A stretch of 64,000 nucleotides of DNA. Source: Persicitalea sp963716085. GTDB lineage: Bacteria; Bacteroidota; Bacteroidia; Cytophagales; Spirosomataceae. The translations under genes and the position numbers were made by a program. Below, piece by piece: positions 45,559 to 54,309 of the stretch. The notes under the pieces are model-generated. The model was not told the origin of the DNA, searched no databases, and saw only the letters and a program-made list of their open reading frames with translations. The DNA is taken from NCBI GenBank assembly GCA_963716085.1, contig OY970288.1, positions 1,364,001-1,428,000 of the forward strand. The letters run 5' to 3'. Numbering within the stretch: the first letter of the stretch is position 1; each line of letters opens with the position of its first letter.

Positions 45559-47955
45559 CTACTGCGCCCGCTGCCTCTCGGACTCGCCCACGTCTTTGTT
45601 CCGGTAGCTGGATTGCTTCAAGCGACCGAAATTGTACGAAACCGCGAACCGCACGTAACTGGTGTTGAACTGCCGGCCGTACACGATGTCGGTCGTGCCC
45701 AGTCGGTACTCTCCGGCGGCACGTACTTTGTGAAACAGATCGTTGACTTCCAGGTTACACGTCAGGGCGTCTTTCCAGAATTTTTTTTCAAGACCGAGGT
45801 TTATGGACGAGCGGTCCTCTCGTAGATAGATGCCATCCTGTAAGTCGCTTTCGTACCAGGCCGTTGCGTAAAAGGTAATCCACTTTTTCAGATTGAATCT
45901 ATTCTGAGAATAAAGATAAAAGTAGGGTTGGTTGGCTCTGACGGCAAAGATTCCGGTGTCGTCGATGGCGTTGTCGTAGCTGATGCTGGCTGTATTGGTC
46001 GAACGCCACCACGTGATGTTGATGTTTTTGCTGATTGATGCAAAAAACGCGTGTACTTCGCTGATGTTGGCGCGTTGCAGAACGTACACGCGCGGGTCGT
46101 CCTCGGCCTGGAAGGCACCGCCGCCGATAAAATCCCGCGTGTAGTTGTACCCCGTCTTCACGCTCCAACTACCCAAGGCACCGCCAAGCTCGAAGGCGTG
46201 GACTTTGGCGGGTCGGATGTTGGGGTTCCCCTGGATCGAAGTGAAGGCATCCTGGTAGATCACAAAGGGGTTGAGTGATTGGTAGGAGGGACGGTCAATG
46301 CGCGAGGAGTAAGTGAAATAGGCATTCAGGTTATCGGAAAACCGGGCGGTCAACGACGCGTTCGGAAACGCGTTCAGGTAGCGGTCGGTCAGCCGGGCTC
46401 CGTCCGCGACGCTGGTCAGTAGGGTGTAGTCGGTCAGCTCCGCCCGGACGCCCAGGCTGTAATTCAGCTTCTTGCTGATCTTTCCCCGAAAATTAACGTA
46501 GCCAGCGGGTATTCGCTCGGTGTAGTCGAAATCGCTGGACAGCTTTTTGTCCTTGGTCAGCGCACCGTTTTCATCGATGTTCAGAAAGTCGGTAAACGAA
46601 CGGTTGCGCACGTATCCCAGCTTGCCGCCGAGTTCTACGGTCGCCCCGGTTCTGAAAGCTTTTACGTAATCGACCTGGACACTCAGGATTTGGACATTTC
46701 CTTCCCCTACATTATTGATCGACGCGACGTTCTCCGTACCCGCAACGGTGTTCGACTGACGGATGTCGTTGTCGAATTCATGCTGATAGGAAGCGTATTG
46801 TCCCCCAACGAACAGGTTGGAACCCAAGCTATCCAAGTCATGGAAGTAGTTGATGTTGAGCGCGTTATCGAAAGACAACTCGTCCCACGCCAGCGCGCTG
46901 GCGTACAATCCGGTTTCGTCGCTGATGATGGTATTGTCGCTCAGTTGGTCGCCGCCCAGCTTTTCGTAGGCTCCGGTGTACTGAAGGGACAGGTAGCTGT
47001 CTTTATTTAGGTCGTATTGAAGACCCAAGCCGAAATTGGAATAGTTGTCGTAGTCGTACTGCCAGTCGGTTGTGAGGTCGGAGCTGAAACGGTCGCCCGG
47101 CGCACTACGCACGCGGGTCGTTTTCAGGATCATGCGGTCGTTGCCAAGTTGCAAACCGTAGTTGCCATTGACCGACCAGGGGCCTTTGGCGAAGCTGAGG
47201 TCGAGGTTGGTGCGGTTGTCATAGCCAGCAAAGTTGCTGTGCGAAAGGTAGTTTTTGAACACCCCCCGAACGCCCTCGTCGGTAGCGTGTTTGGTGATGA
47301 TATTGATGACCGCGTTGCCTTCGGCATCATAGCGCGGGCCGGGGTTGCTGATGATCTCGATCTTTTCGATGTTGGTCGGTGAGAGCGTAGAGAGGCGGTC
47401 GTTCGACACGCGTACACCGTTAAGAAAAATAACCGCCGCCCCTTTGCCGAAAATGCCGATCTGCCCGTCGGCGTCGTACACCACGCCGGGGGAGCGACTC
47501 AATATCTCATCGACCGAAGTGCTGGTGGCCAGCGGGGTACTTTCAATCGCTATTTCTATCGACCCGTCGCTTCTTTCCCATACCAGAGGTACTTTGGCTA
47601 CCACCACGAGGGCATCCAGTTCCTGGCTGGATTGCCGCAACACCACATTTCCCACATCGACCTGGGCATCGCCTTCGTAAAGTACCTTCAAGTAATGATC
47701 CTGAAATCCCAGAGAAGTCAGCTTCAAAAGTACCTGTCGATGATTCAGGCCGGACAGTTCAAAGTACCCTTCCAGAAATGGAACTCCTTTGACAATGCTG
47801 GAATCTTGGGGATGCAGCACTATGGCATTCCCTAACAATGATTCGCCTTCGGTATCGACCACTTTGCCTGAAACAGTACTAATAGATTGGGCGTAGGCGC
47901 GGGTGCAGCACGCAATGAAACAGGCGGCAATGAAAATGGTCGTTCGATTCGTCAT
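45559..47955 (-). CDS. TonB-dependent receptor-like outer-membrane beta-barrel protein
   Basis: A 798-residue protein with signal peptide (ACFIACCTRAYAQ), CPD-like domain (about residues 25-110; VSGKVVDTEGESLLG), plug (about 120-230; DEILSRSPGVVYDADGQIGI, INIITKHA) and a barrel of the OMP_b-brl_3 group. It is shorter than SusC and has no SusD, so its cargo could be a small ligand, metal chelate or peptide. No TonB box is certain. It diverges from the LytS-type kinase at 48177, and the 220-base gap may hold shared control. Confidence 0.92.
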   Translation of the reverse strand: MTNRTTIFIAACFIACCTRAYAQSISTVSGKVVDTEGESLLGNAIVLHPQDSSIVKGVPFLEGYFELSGLNHRQVLLKLTSLGFQDHYLKVLYEGDAQVDVGNVVLRQSSQELDALVVVAKVPLVWERSDGSIEIAIESTPLATSTSVDEILSRSPGVVYDADGQIGIFGKGAAVIFLNGVRVSNDRLSTLSPTNIEKIEIISNPGPRYDAEGNAVINIITKHATDEGVRGVFKNYLSHSNFAGYDNRTNLDLSFAKGPWSVNGNYGLQLGNDRMILKTTRVRSAPGDRFSSDLTTDWQYDYDNYSNFGLGLQYDLNKDSYLSLQYTGAYEKLGGDQLSDNTIISDETGLYASALAWDELSFDNALNINYFHDLDSLGSNLFVGGQYASYQHEFDNDIRQSNTVAGTENVASINNVGEGNVQILSVQVDYVKAFRTGATVELGGKLGYVRNRSFTDFLNIDENGALTKDKKLSSDFDYTERIPAGYVNFRGKISKKLNYSLGVRAELTDYTLLTSVADGARLTDRYLNAFPNASLTARFSDNLNAYFTYSSRIDRPSYQSLNPFVIYQDAFTSIQGNPNIRPAKVHAFELGGALGSWSVKTGYNYTRDFIGGGAFQAEDDPRVYVLQRANISEVHAFFASISKNINITWWRSTNTASISYDNAIDDTGIFAVRANQPYFYLYSQNRFNLKKWITFYATAWYESDLQDGIYLREDRSSINLGLEKKFWKDALTCNLEVNDLFHKVRAAGEYRLGTTDIVYGRQFNTSYVRFAVSYNFGRLKQSSYRNKDVGESERQRAQ

Positions 47956-48128
47956 GGATTTTGCGGCGGTGGGTGAATAAGTACCACCGCAAAAGAATCG
48001 GCAAAAGCCTTCGCGCGGACAGAAAGTAGATCAATAGCCGCTCGACGCACCCAGCGGGGGTTTTAGCGGAGAAACAAGGCTTCGTCCCTGCAAACTATCT
48101 TTCCGTCGCCTTACCTGACCCGTTTGGC

Positions 48129-48136
48129 TACTTTTG
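48129..48136 (+). promoter_or_regulatory. Possible -7 box of the LytS/LytT operon
   Basis: TACTTTTG fits TAnnTTTG exactly and lies 41 bases before ATG 48177. No good -33 TTG is found at the usual spacing. Similar octamers are frequent within genes nearby, which weakens the call. Confidence 0.35.
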
Positions 48137-48176
48137 CCGAGAGTCATTGACTTTGTCCCTACCTTGCCACATCGCG

Positions 48177-49250
48177 ATGAACACCCTGACCAAACTATAC
48201 CACCGAACGGACACGCCACTGCTCAGGAACCTGGTTTTCTGGGTGGTGATCTTTTCATTCCACCTCATCACGACCAACCGGGCGTTCTATGAGAACACCA
48301 CGCATTTGGTCGAGGTCATTTCCCTGATGACGCTGCTGCAAATCATCGTCGCTTACGCAGTACTTTACGGGCTAATTCCTCATTTCCTGAACAGAAAGCG
48401 GTACTTCGCTTTCGGTGTTCTGCTGACGTTGCTGTTGATTTTGGCGGCGGCGGGTTACCAAGCGGCCAATTACTACTACTTCGAACCTACTTACCCACAG
48501 TCCTACGCCACGCGTTTCGAGGCGTTTGGCTACCAGTCTATGTTCGAGCGGATTACCGATGTTTCTCTGACGGCCAGCAAGGGTGTTTTTTTCTTCTCGC
48601 CTACGGTACTTTTACTGCTTTTTCAATTTTACCGCGATCAGCAGCGCCTGTCGGAAATCAACGAACAAAAAAAGACCGCCGAACTAACCGCCCTTAAAAA
48701 CCAACTGAACCCGCATTTTTTGTTCAACACATTGAACAACGTGTACGCCCTGGCGGTCAAAAAATCGGACAAGACGCCCGAGGTCATCAGCAAGTTGTCG
48801 GATATTCTGGACTACGTCCTGTACCGCTGCAATGAAGACTACGTACCGCTCGAAAAAGAAGTAGAGCTGATCGAAAACTACCTGACCCTGGAAAAAATAC
48901 GCTACGGAAAGCGGGTGGTCGTCACCTTCGACCCCGATTACGAGCAAGGCACCAGGATCGCCCCTTTGCTGCTGCTGACTTTCGTGGAAAATGCCTTCAA
49001 ACACGGTGTCAGCCAGGAAATCAACCGGGCGACAATCGACATTTCGCTACGCACTCAGGGGCAGAGAATTATTTTTTGTATCAAGAACACTGTCCCAACC
49101 GAAGTGCCACAGGATGAGGATACAAAACCAGCGATTGGCCTGAAAAATGTGCGTAAGCAGTTGGAACTCCTGTACCCCAACGCGCACAGGCTGCAACTGG
49201 ACGAGGCGAAGGGTACTTTTGCGGTAACGCTAGACCTAAAAACGCCATGA
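48177..49250 (+). CDS. LytS/YehU-type sensor histidine kinase
   Basis: A 357-residue membrane kinase. Four hydrophobic helices fill about residues 15-155 (LVFWVVIFSFHLI; LLQIIVAYAVLYGLI; FGVLLTLLLILAAAGY; FFFSPTVLLLLFQFY), with no extended periplasmic domain. The kinase core follows with LNPHFLFNTLNNVYAL (phosphoacceptor His in the motif) and the ATP-site motif LLTFVENAFKHGV. The ATG at 48177 is used; the upstream TTG would add ten atypical residues. The stop overlaps the response regulator start as ATGA. It controls the partner LytTR protein; the inducing signal is unknown. Confidence 0.93.
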   Translation: MNTLTKLYHRTDTPLLRNLVFWVVIFSFHLITTNRAFYENTTHLVEVISLMTLLQIIVAYAVLYGLIPHFLNRKRYFAFGVLLTLLLILAAAGYQAANYYYFEPTYPQSYATRFEAFGYQSMFERITDVSLTASKGVFFFSPTVLLLLFQFYRDQQRLSEINEQKKTAELTALKNQLNPHFLFNTLNNVYALAVKKSDKTPEVISKLSDILDYVLYRCNEDYVPLEKEVELIENYLTLEKIRYGKRVVVTFDPDYEQGTRIAPLLLLTFVENAFKHGVSQEINRATIDISLRTQGQRIIFCIKNTVPTEVPQDEDTKPAIGLKNVRKQLELLYPNAHRLQLDEAKGTFAVTLDLKTP

Positions 49251-49945
49251 AGTACACCTGCCTGATTGTCGATGATGAGGAACTCGCCCGTGAGTTGATC
49301 GCCACCCACTTGGAAAAACTATCCGAATTCGAGGTAGTCGATACATGCGCCAGTGCCCTGGAAGCCAGCCGGGTGCTACAGCGCACTTCGGTCGATCTGC
49401 TTTTTCTCGATATCGAAATGCCCCTGATGAAGGGAACCGATTTTTTCAAAAACCTTATTCAAAAACCGGACGTCATCTTCACCACGGCCTACCGTGACTA
49501 CGCGCTCGACGGCTTCAACCTGAACGCAGTGGACTACCTTCTGAAACCGATTACCTTTGAACGCCTCTTCCGGGCTACCGAAAAATTTCTAAGCCAACAA
49601 CCCGAGGTACTTTCCGATTCATCAAAAGCAGCCCCACAGAAAGCGTATATTTTCATCCGAAAGAATCGCAAACAGGTGAGGCTATTGCTGGACTCGATCC
49701 TGTATGTCGAAAGCTTTAAAGACTACATCACGATTCATCTGCCCGACGAAAAACACGCGATCAAATACAGCATCTCCGCTTTTCAGAAATTGCTCGATGA
49801 TCGCTTCCTCCGGGTTCATCGCTCCTACATCGTCAATCTGGACAAAATCACCGCTTACACCAAGCAGGACGTAGAAATCGACGTGCAGGAAATTCCCATC
49901 GGGGAGCAGTACCGGGAGTCGGTGCAGGAGTACTTTCAGGAGTGA
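49247..49945 (+). CDS. LytTR-family response regulator
   Basis: A 232-residue regulator. The receiver covers about residues 1-120, with the acidic pocket IVDDEE, phosphoacceptor Asp in LLFLDIEMP, Thr in IFTTAY and Lys in YLLKP. The LytTR DNA-binding domain spans about 135-230 (IRKNRKQVRLLLDSILYVES; FLRVHRSYIVNLDKI). The ATGA overlap with the kinase gene shows that both are made together. LytTR proteins bind direct repeats near target promoters; none could be located by eye in the adjacent gaps. Confidence 0.95.
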   Translation: MKYTCLIVDDEELARELIATHLEKLSEFEVVDTCASALEASRVLQRTSVDLLFLDIEMPLMKGTDFFKNLIQKPDVIFTTAYRDYALDGFNLNAVDYLLKPITFERLFRATEKFLSQQPEVLSDSSKAAPQKAYIFIRKNRKQVRLLLDSILYVESFKDYITIHLPDEKHAIKYSISAFQKLLDDRFLRVHRSYIVNLDKITAYTKQDVEIDVQEIPIGEQYRESVQEYFQE

Positions 49946-50026
49946 ACGTTATCGTTTAATTCTTTCACGGAAAACTACGGCGAATCATTCTTTTTATTCG
50001 AAAGATTGCACTGGCGCGGTTCCATA

Positions 50027-52000
50027 TCATTGAAATTTCCTTCCCTCCGTCTTCCCCTTCCAGTCGTCTGTCCGGAACGGCGCGGCGGGTAATCCTTCGG
50101 CGTTGAACAGGTTGTTGTCGATGGGCGCGTCGGCCCAGCCGTAGCGCACGGCCACGGGTTCCGGCACGTCGGGGTGCGACACCACTACCTTATCGCCCTC
50201 GATGCGGGCGGGAGCGTAGCGGAACTTGCGGTCACGCCCCGCGATCTCGAAGCCCTGGAGGTAGCCGTACTTCTCCTTTACCATTAATCCACCGCCAATG
50301 TTGCCGAAAGTGACTACGGCTTCTTGTCCGCCGAATCGGGCGTCATTGAAGGTCGGGCCGCTATGCACGATATCATCCTGCCCGTAAGCCACTTTCATAG
50401 CCGACAGGGCCAGGCGACGCCCGACATCCTGTTTGTTGGTGGGGTGGATGTTATCGGGATCGCCGAGGTCGGTCGTCACGACCATGCCCGTTTTGGGTAG
50501 TTTCAGCGCCATCGTTTGGGCTTCGCGGAGTTCGGCCCATAAGCTGCCCTCGTTGCTGTTCTGGAAAGATCCGAAAGTGGCCAATTGCACGAATAAAAAG
50601 GGGAAACCATCCTCCCAATCCCGCCGCCAGCTTTCGATCAGCAGCGGGAACGTCTGACGGTACTGATGAGCCCGCCAGGCGTTGGACTCCCCCTGGTACC
50701 AGAGCGTCCCGGCGATGGTGAACGGGATGAGCGGGGCAATCATGGCGTTGTAAAGCAAAGTACCCGCGTTGTTGGGGCCACGGGTGTACGAACGCTCCTC
50801 TTGCCAGGAGGGAATCATCTTCCAGAAGATGTCGGCCAACGGCAGGCTGCCTTTGGCACTTTCCACCGAAAAATCTTCCTGGTTACCCATGAAACCCATG
50901 CCTCGCTGGGTGATTTGGCGCGGTGGTCCAACCTTGACCAGGATGGAGTTCTTGCCCGACTGCCAGCTACCCGCCGAAAGGGAGATATCGATATTTTGCG
51001 CCCCAGTTTTTTCGTATACCTTCCGGCCATTGATGTAAAAAACAAGCTGAGTATCGTGCTGACCAAAGTGCAGCGTGGTGGGCTGACTGGCCATTTCGGC
51101 GGGAAGTTCGATGTCCTGCTGCATGTAAGCCGTTCCCCGGAAACCCAGCAGGCCGTTGTGGTCCCAGTCGTCGACGGGGTCGACCCTAAGTTTCCATTGA
51201 CCGAAGTCGTAGCCCGGTTGCAGGTACGCGCTTTCATCCACAGACTCTATGTCGAAGTCCGCCGATCCGTAGGCGCGCTCGATGATTTTCCGCTCCTGCC
51301 ACTGGGCGTCTTCGTCCCAGTTGCGGGGCATGGTGGCGGGGTAGTAGTTCAGCGCGCCGGACTGCTGCATGGCTTTCTCGCTGATCCAGGTCTCGATCTG
51401 GGAGCCACCCCAGGATGAATGCACCAGGCCCACTGGCACTCCCAGCCGCTGCACAAGGTTTCGCGCAAAAAAGTACCCCACCGCCGAAAAACCGCCTACC
51501 GTGGTGGGGGAGGCAATTTTCCATTCGCCAGAGTTTAAGTCTTTTTCCGGCGCAAAGGCCAGTTGATGCGGCACCTCGAAATGCCGGATATTGGGGTAGT
51601 TGGCCCGCGCGATTTCGACCTTCGCGCTGTCGGAGTTTTTCACCCGCCACTCCATGTTCGACTGCCCCGACAGCAGCCATACTTCTCCGACCAGAATATC
51701 AGTCAGCTTCACTTCGTTCTTTTTCGTTTTTACCACCAATTCATAAGGCCCGCCCGCGGGCATGGCGGGCAGTTCGGCCACCCACTTGCCCTCAGCATCT
51801 GCTTGGGCGCTGGCTTTTTGTTGGTTGAAGATGAGTTCAACCTTATCGTCCTTGTCGGCCCAGCCCCAGATTTTAACGGGTTTTTCGCGCTGCAGCACCA
51901 TGTGGTCACCGAATAGACGGGCCACTTTTAGTTGGGCGGTAGCAAAGGTGGTGGTAGGTAGAGAGAGAAGGAGGAATAAGAAATATGTTTTCTTTGTCAT
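50027..52000 (-). CDS. Sialate O-acetylesterase-like SGNH/SASA esterase, secreted
   Basis: A 657-residue exported protein (signal peptide about residues 1-22). The nucleophile block is LSGQSNMEWRVKNSD; other family blocks are SWGGSQIETW, LWYQGESNAWRAHQYR and the Asp/His pair in DLGDPDNIHPTNK. A jelly-roll domain is inserted in the middle, as usual. The family removes acetyl groups from sialic acids or from plant and algal glycans. Here an O-deacetylation step before glycan cleavage is the simple reading. It is downstream of the sialidase-fold gene on the same strand, 28 bases apart, and likely shares its transcript. Confidence 0.93.
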   Translation of the reverse strand: MTKKTYFLFLLLSLPTTTFATAQLKVARLFGDHMVLQREKPVKIWGWADKDDKVELIFNQQKASAQADAEGKWVAELPAMPAGGPYELVVKTKKNEVKLTDILVGEVWLLSGQSNMEWRVKNSDSAKVEIARANYPNIRHFEVPHQLAFAPEKDLNSGEWKIASPTTVGGFSAVGYFFARNLVQRLGVPVGLVHSSWGGSQIETWISEKAMQQSGALNYYPATMPRNWDEDAQWQERKIIERAYGSADFDIESVDESAYLQPGYDFGQWKLRVDPVDDWDHNGLLGFRGTAYMQQDIELPAEMASQPTTLHFGQHDTQLVFYINGRKVYEKTGAQNIDISLSAGSWQSGKNSILVKVGPPRQITQRGMGFMGNQEDFSVESAKGSLPLADIFWKMIPSWQEERSYTRGPNNAGTLLYNAMIAPLIPFTIAGTLWYQGESNAWRAHQYRQTFPLLIESWRRDWEDGFPFLFVQLATFGSFQNSNEGSLWAELREAQTMALKLPKTGMVVTTDLGDPDNIHPTNKQDVGRRLALSAMKVAYGQDDIVHSGPTFNDARFGGQEAVVTFGNIGGGLMVKEKYGYLQGFEIAGRDRKFRYAPARIEGDKVVVSHPDVPEPVAVRYGWADAPIDNNLFNAEGLPAAPFRTDDWKGKTEGRKFQ

Positions 52001-52028
52001 TGGACGGAAGCGACTTGGGTGCCCAGTT

Positions 52029-53918
52029 TTACTTGATTTTCACGTTATCGATGTAAAATACATTCTCCGACTTTTCCAGCTCAGACGCCGAGGAAACATC
52101 CGGCCCGAAATGAAAGGGCGGATTCGGGTCGAGTACTTTGGTGCGGTCTTCCCCGGTAACGATCGACAGCCGCTCCACGGCCGCTACTTTTTCCGGGCTT
52201 TTGATGCCCTTTCGCAGGAGTTTATCATCTAAGTACAAATCGAAATTACTGCTTCCCGCATTCACTGCCAGGCGAACGTTGTGCCAGCTACCCTGCTCAT
52301 AATCTCCCGCGAAAAAGCCGCCGGGCTTGTAGCCGATCACCTCGCCATGCTGATCGAATCCCACCTTGGCAGCCGTTTTACCCTCATGATCCAACACGCT
52401 GATTTCGAGCCAGGCGCTACCCGGCGCGCAGTACACATCCAGCGAAATATCGGTTCGTTCGCTCGACCTGAACACCCGTACGGCCTTGGCAAAATCGTAC
52501 GGGTCGCGGTCGGCCAGGCGCAGGCATTTGTTGGTATTGCCAGAACCGTCCGGCGCGTAGGTGACCGCCACCGGGGCGTACATCGGGCTGTAGATATTCC
52601 AGTCGCCCACGAAGCTGTTCGTCTGGTACTTTTCAAAATCATCGTCGATATCCTCCGTGACCGTCTGCCGGATCGGTACGGGCATTCGGCTTACCCAGAT
52701 GTCCTCCTTGTTCTGGCTGTACGTCAGCCAGAAGTTCTCGCCCGGCGGGGTGCCGTTCCACTCCGAAATGCCCCGAACGTACTGCGGGCCAATACCTTTG
52801 TGCTCGCCCCGGTAGCGCACGACCGGTACTTCACCGTTGACGGAAAGGAGGTTGTCGAACACCATGCCATCGTCGCTCGAAAGCAGAGCCAGCGGGTAGC
52901 GGTGCCAAACCTCCCGCGGATTGTAGGACAAGATGTAGCGCCCGTCCTTGGTAGCCTGTCCCCAGATTTTTGTTCCGGCCATCTCGATGCTGGGAATTTT
53001 CACCATCGGCGACCACGACTTGCCATCGTCCTTGGAAATGGCCGCCAGCGAATGTTTCCACAGACCGACGGTCGTTCCGTCTTTACGGTGAAACGAACTC
53101 AGCGACTTCCAGCTTTCTTTTTCTGGATAGTAGCCGTCCTCGCTGCGGTCTTCCTCCCACCACTGGAAGGTGACCAGCTTGTTGGCCAGTACTTCGTCGC
53201 AGGCTTTGACAAACGATTGGTCGGGACTTTTTTTGTAAAAAGGAAATTTGGTATTCGACTCATCGAAGCCCGCGTGGCGGTTGTAGCGGATGAAGTAGAT
53301 TGGCCCCATGCCACCGTCCTTATACACCTCGCGCACCACCCGGCCCACGCCGCTGCCGTCGTTGGGTTTCTTGCCATCATTTTTTTCGTCACTCAGTCCG
53401 TAGAAGGTGAAGGTCAGCAAACGGTCATCGGGAGTAATGTAAAATCCCATGCGCTGGTGGACGGAGGTGCGCCGCCCGTCGGCCAGTTGGTACTGGGGAA
53501 AGGCCACGCGGGAATCATCCCAGTGGATACCATCTTCGGAGGTCTTTATCAGCGTAAGGTTATCGGCGTCCAGCTCGTTGACCGGGCCGCTGAGCCATTG
53601 CAGGTAATATTTTTCGTTCCAGTAAGCAAGATAGGCCTGATGGTTGTAGGTAAAGCCGGGATCACCCGCCTTCTCGGGGCGGTCGCGATTAGCGCGAAAA
53701 GCCTGGTAGGTGTGCGTGCCGATGACAGGCCGCAAGCCGCCATCGGTGTAGTGATGCGTGGCGGTCTGTTGCCCGACGTTGACGATTGGATTTTTTTCGG
53801 TACCGGGCCGGGCGGTGGTGTCGGCCAGCGGGACATCGGGCTGGGCAGCCGTGTCATTTCCAAAAAACAGCAGGAAAACAAGCGATAATAAAGAAGGGAC
53901 GGAGGTGAGAATTTTCAT
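52029..53918 (-). CDS. Sialidase-fold (Asp-box) glycan-active protein with C-terminal LamG-like domain
   Basis: A 629-residue secreted protein (signal peptide about residues 1-25). Asp-box-like motifs TSEDGIHWDD, SKDDGKSWSP and SSDDGMVFDN indicate a sialidase-type beta-propeller over about residues 50-420. The C-terminal 190 residues are a LamG/concanavalin-like beta sandwich ending VFYIDNVKIK. It is the intact relative of the stop-interrupted gene at 35326-37197 (shared FYGL/FYGI region, QWWEEDR, HRKDGTTVGLWK). No catalytic Arg triad could be assigned by eye, so sialidase activity is not claimed. It is followed 28 bases later by the esterase gene. Confidence 0.82.
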   Translation of the reverse strand: MKILTSVPSLLSLVFLLFFGNDTAAQPDVPLADTTARPGTEKNPIVNVGQQTATHHYTDGGLRPVIGTHTYQAFRANRDRPEKAGDPGFTYNHQAYLAYWNEKYYLQWLSGPVNELDADNLTLIKTSEDGIHWDDSRVAFPQYQLADGRRTSVHQRMGFYITPDDRLLTFTFYGLSDEKNDGKKPNDGSGVGRVVREVYKDGGMGPIYFIRYNRHAGFDESNTKFPFYKKSPDQSFVKACDEVLANKLVTFQWWEEDRSEDGYYPEKESWKSLSSFHRKDGTTVGLWKHSLAAISKDDGKSWSPMVKIPSIEMAGTKIWGQATKDGRYILSYNPREVWHRYPLALLSSDDGMVFDNLLSVNGEVPVVRYRGEHKGIGPQYVRGISEWNGTPPGENFWLTYSQNKEDIWVSRMPVPIRQTVTEDIDDDFEKYQTNSFVGDWNIYSPMYAPVAVTYAPDGSGNTNKCLRLADRDPYDFAKAVRVFRSSERTDISLDVYCAPGSAWLEISVLDHEGKTAAKVGFDQHGEVIGYKPGGFFAGDYEQGSWHNVRLAVNAGSSNFDLYLDDKLLRKGIKSPEKVAAVERLSIVTGEDRTKVLDPNPPFHFGPDVSSASELEKSENVFYIDNVKIK

Positions 53919-53954
53919 GAAAGCACTTTGGTAAAAAATAATGGGATTGTGTAC

Positions 53955-54227
53955 AAAAACAGCGGGAAGTACCTCGTACTTTTCGAGCCAGGACGAAATT
54001 GCCCTTCTCCGTAAAAACGAAATCCGAGCGGGTACTGGGGTTCAGGATGTCGCCCGCTTCCAGTGGTGCCCAGGTGCGGCTGTTGTCGGCCGACTCGTGT
54101 GGCTTACCGAAAGCCCCACCTTGTTGGCTGGCGAATCATGCTGGCCGTAGGAAATAAGCGAGAACAAAAAGGCAATCACCCCAGCCCAAAGCGCCCTGTA
54201 CCTTTCAACGTGACTATCATCACTCAT
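53955..54227 (-). pseudogene. Frameshifted remnant of a secreted Asp-box protein
   Basis: An ATG at 54227 opens a frame with a clear signal-peptide-like start (LWAGVIAFLFSLISYGQ), which loses sense after about 37 residues and stops. In another minus frame from about 54117 the sequence reads GAFGKPHESADNSRTWAPLE, then AGDILNPSTRSDFVFTEKG and NFVLARK. SADNSRTW is an Asp-box. The two pieces join if one frame shift is assumed. The rest of the gene is gone: the next gene start follows about 40 bases further. It probably derives from a sialidase-fold protein, like its neighbour. Confidence 0.6.
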
Positions 54228-54309
54228 GGAGTATCACACTGCTGTATTTTACCAATTCACCCAACCATTCCAACTTCATTCGATGATTCCCTTGCAACTG
54301 GGCCCCACT

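Noticed and set aside
52281..53888. A 535-codon open frame on the plus strand
   Set aside because: It is antisense to the sialidase-fold gene, which has signal peptide, Asp-boxes and a clear relative. The antisense product is rich in Val/Arg/His, the usual appearance of a shadow in GC-rich DNA.
53941..54150. Small plus-strand frame
   Set aside because: Lies over the minus-strand Asp-box remnant, which explains the sequence better.
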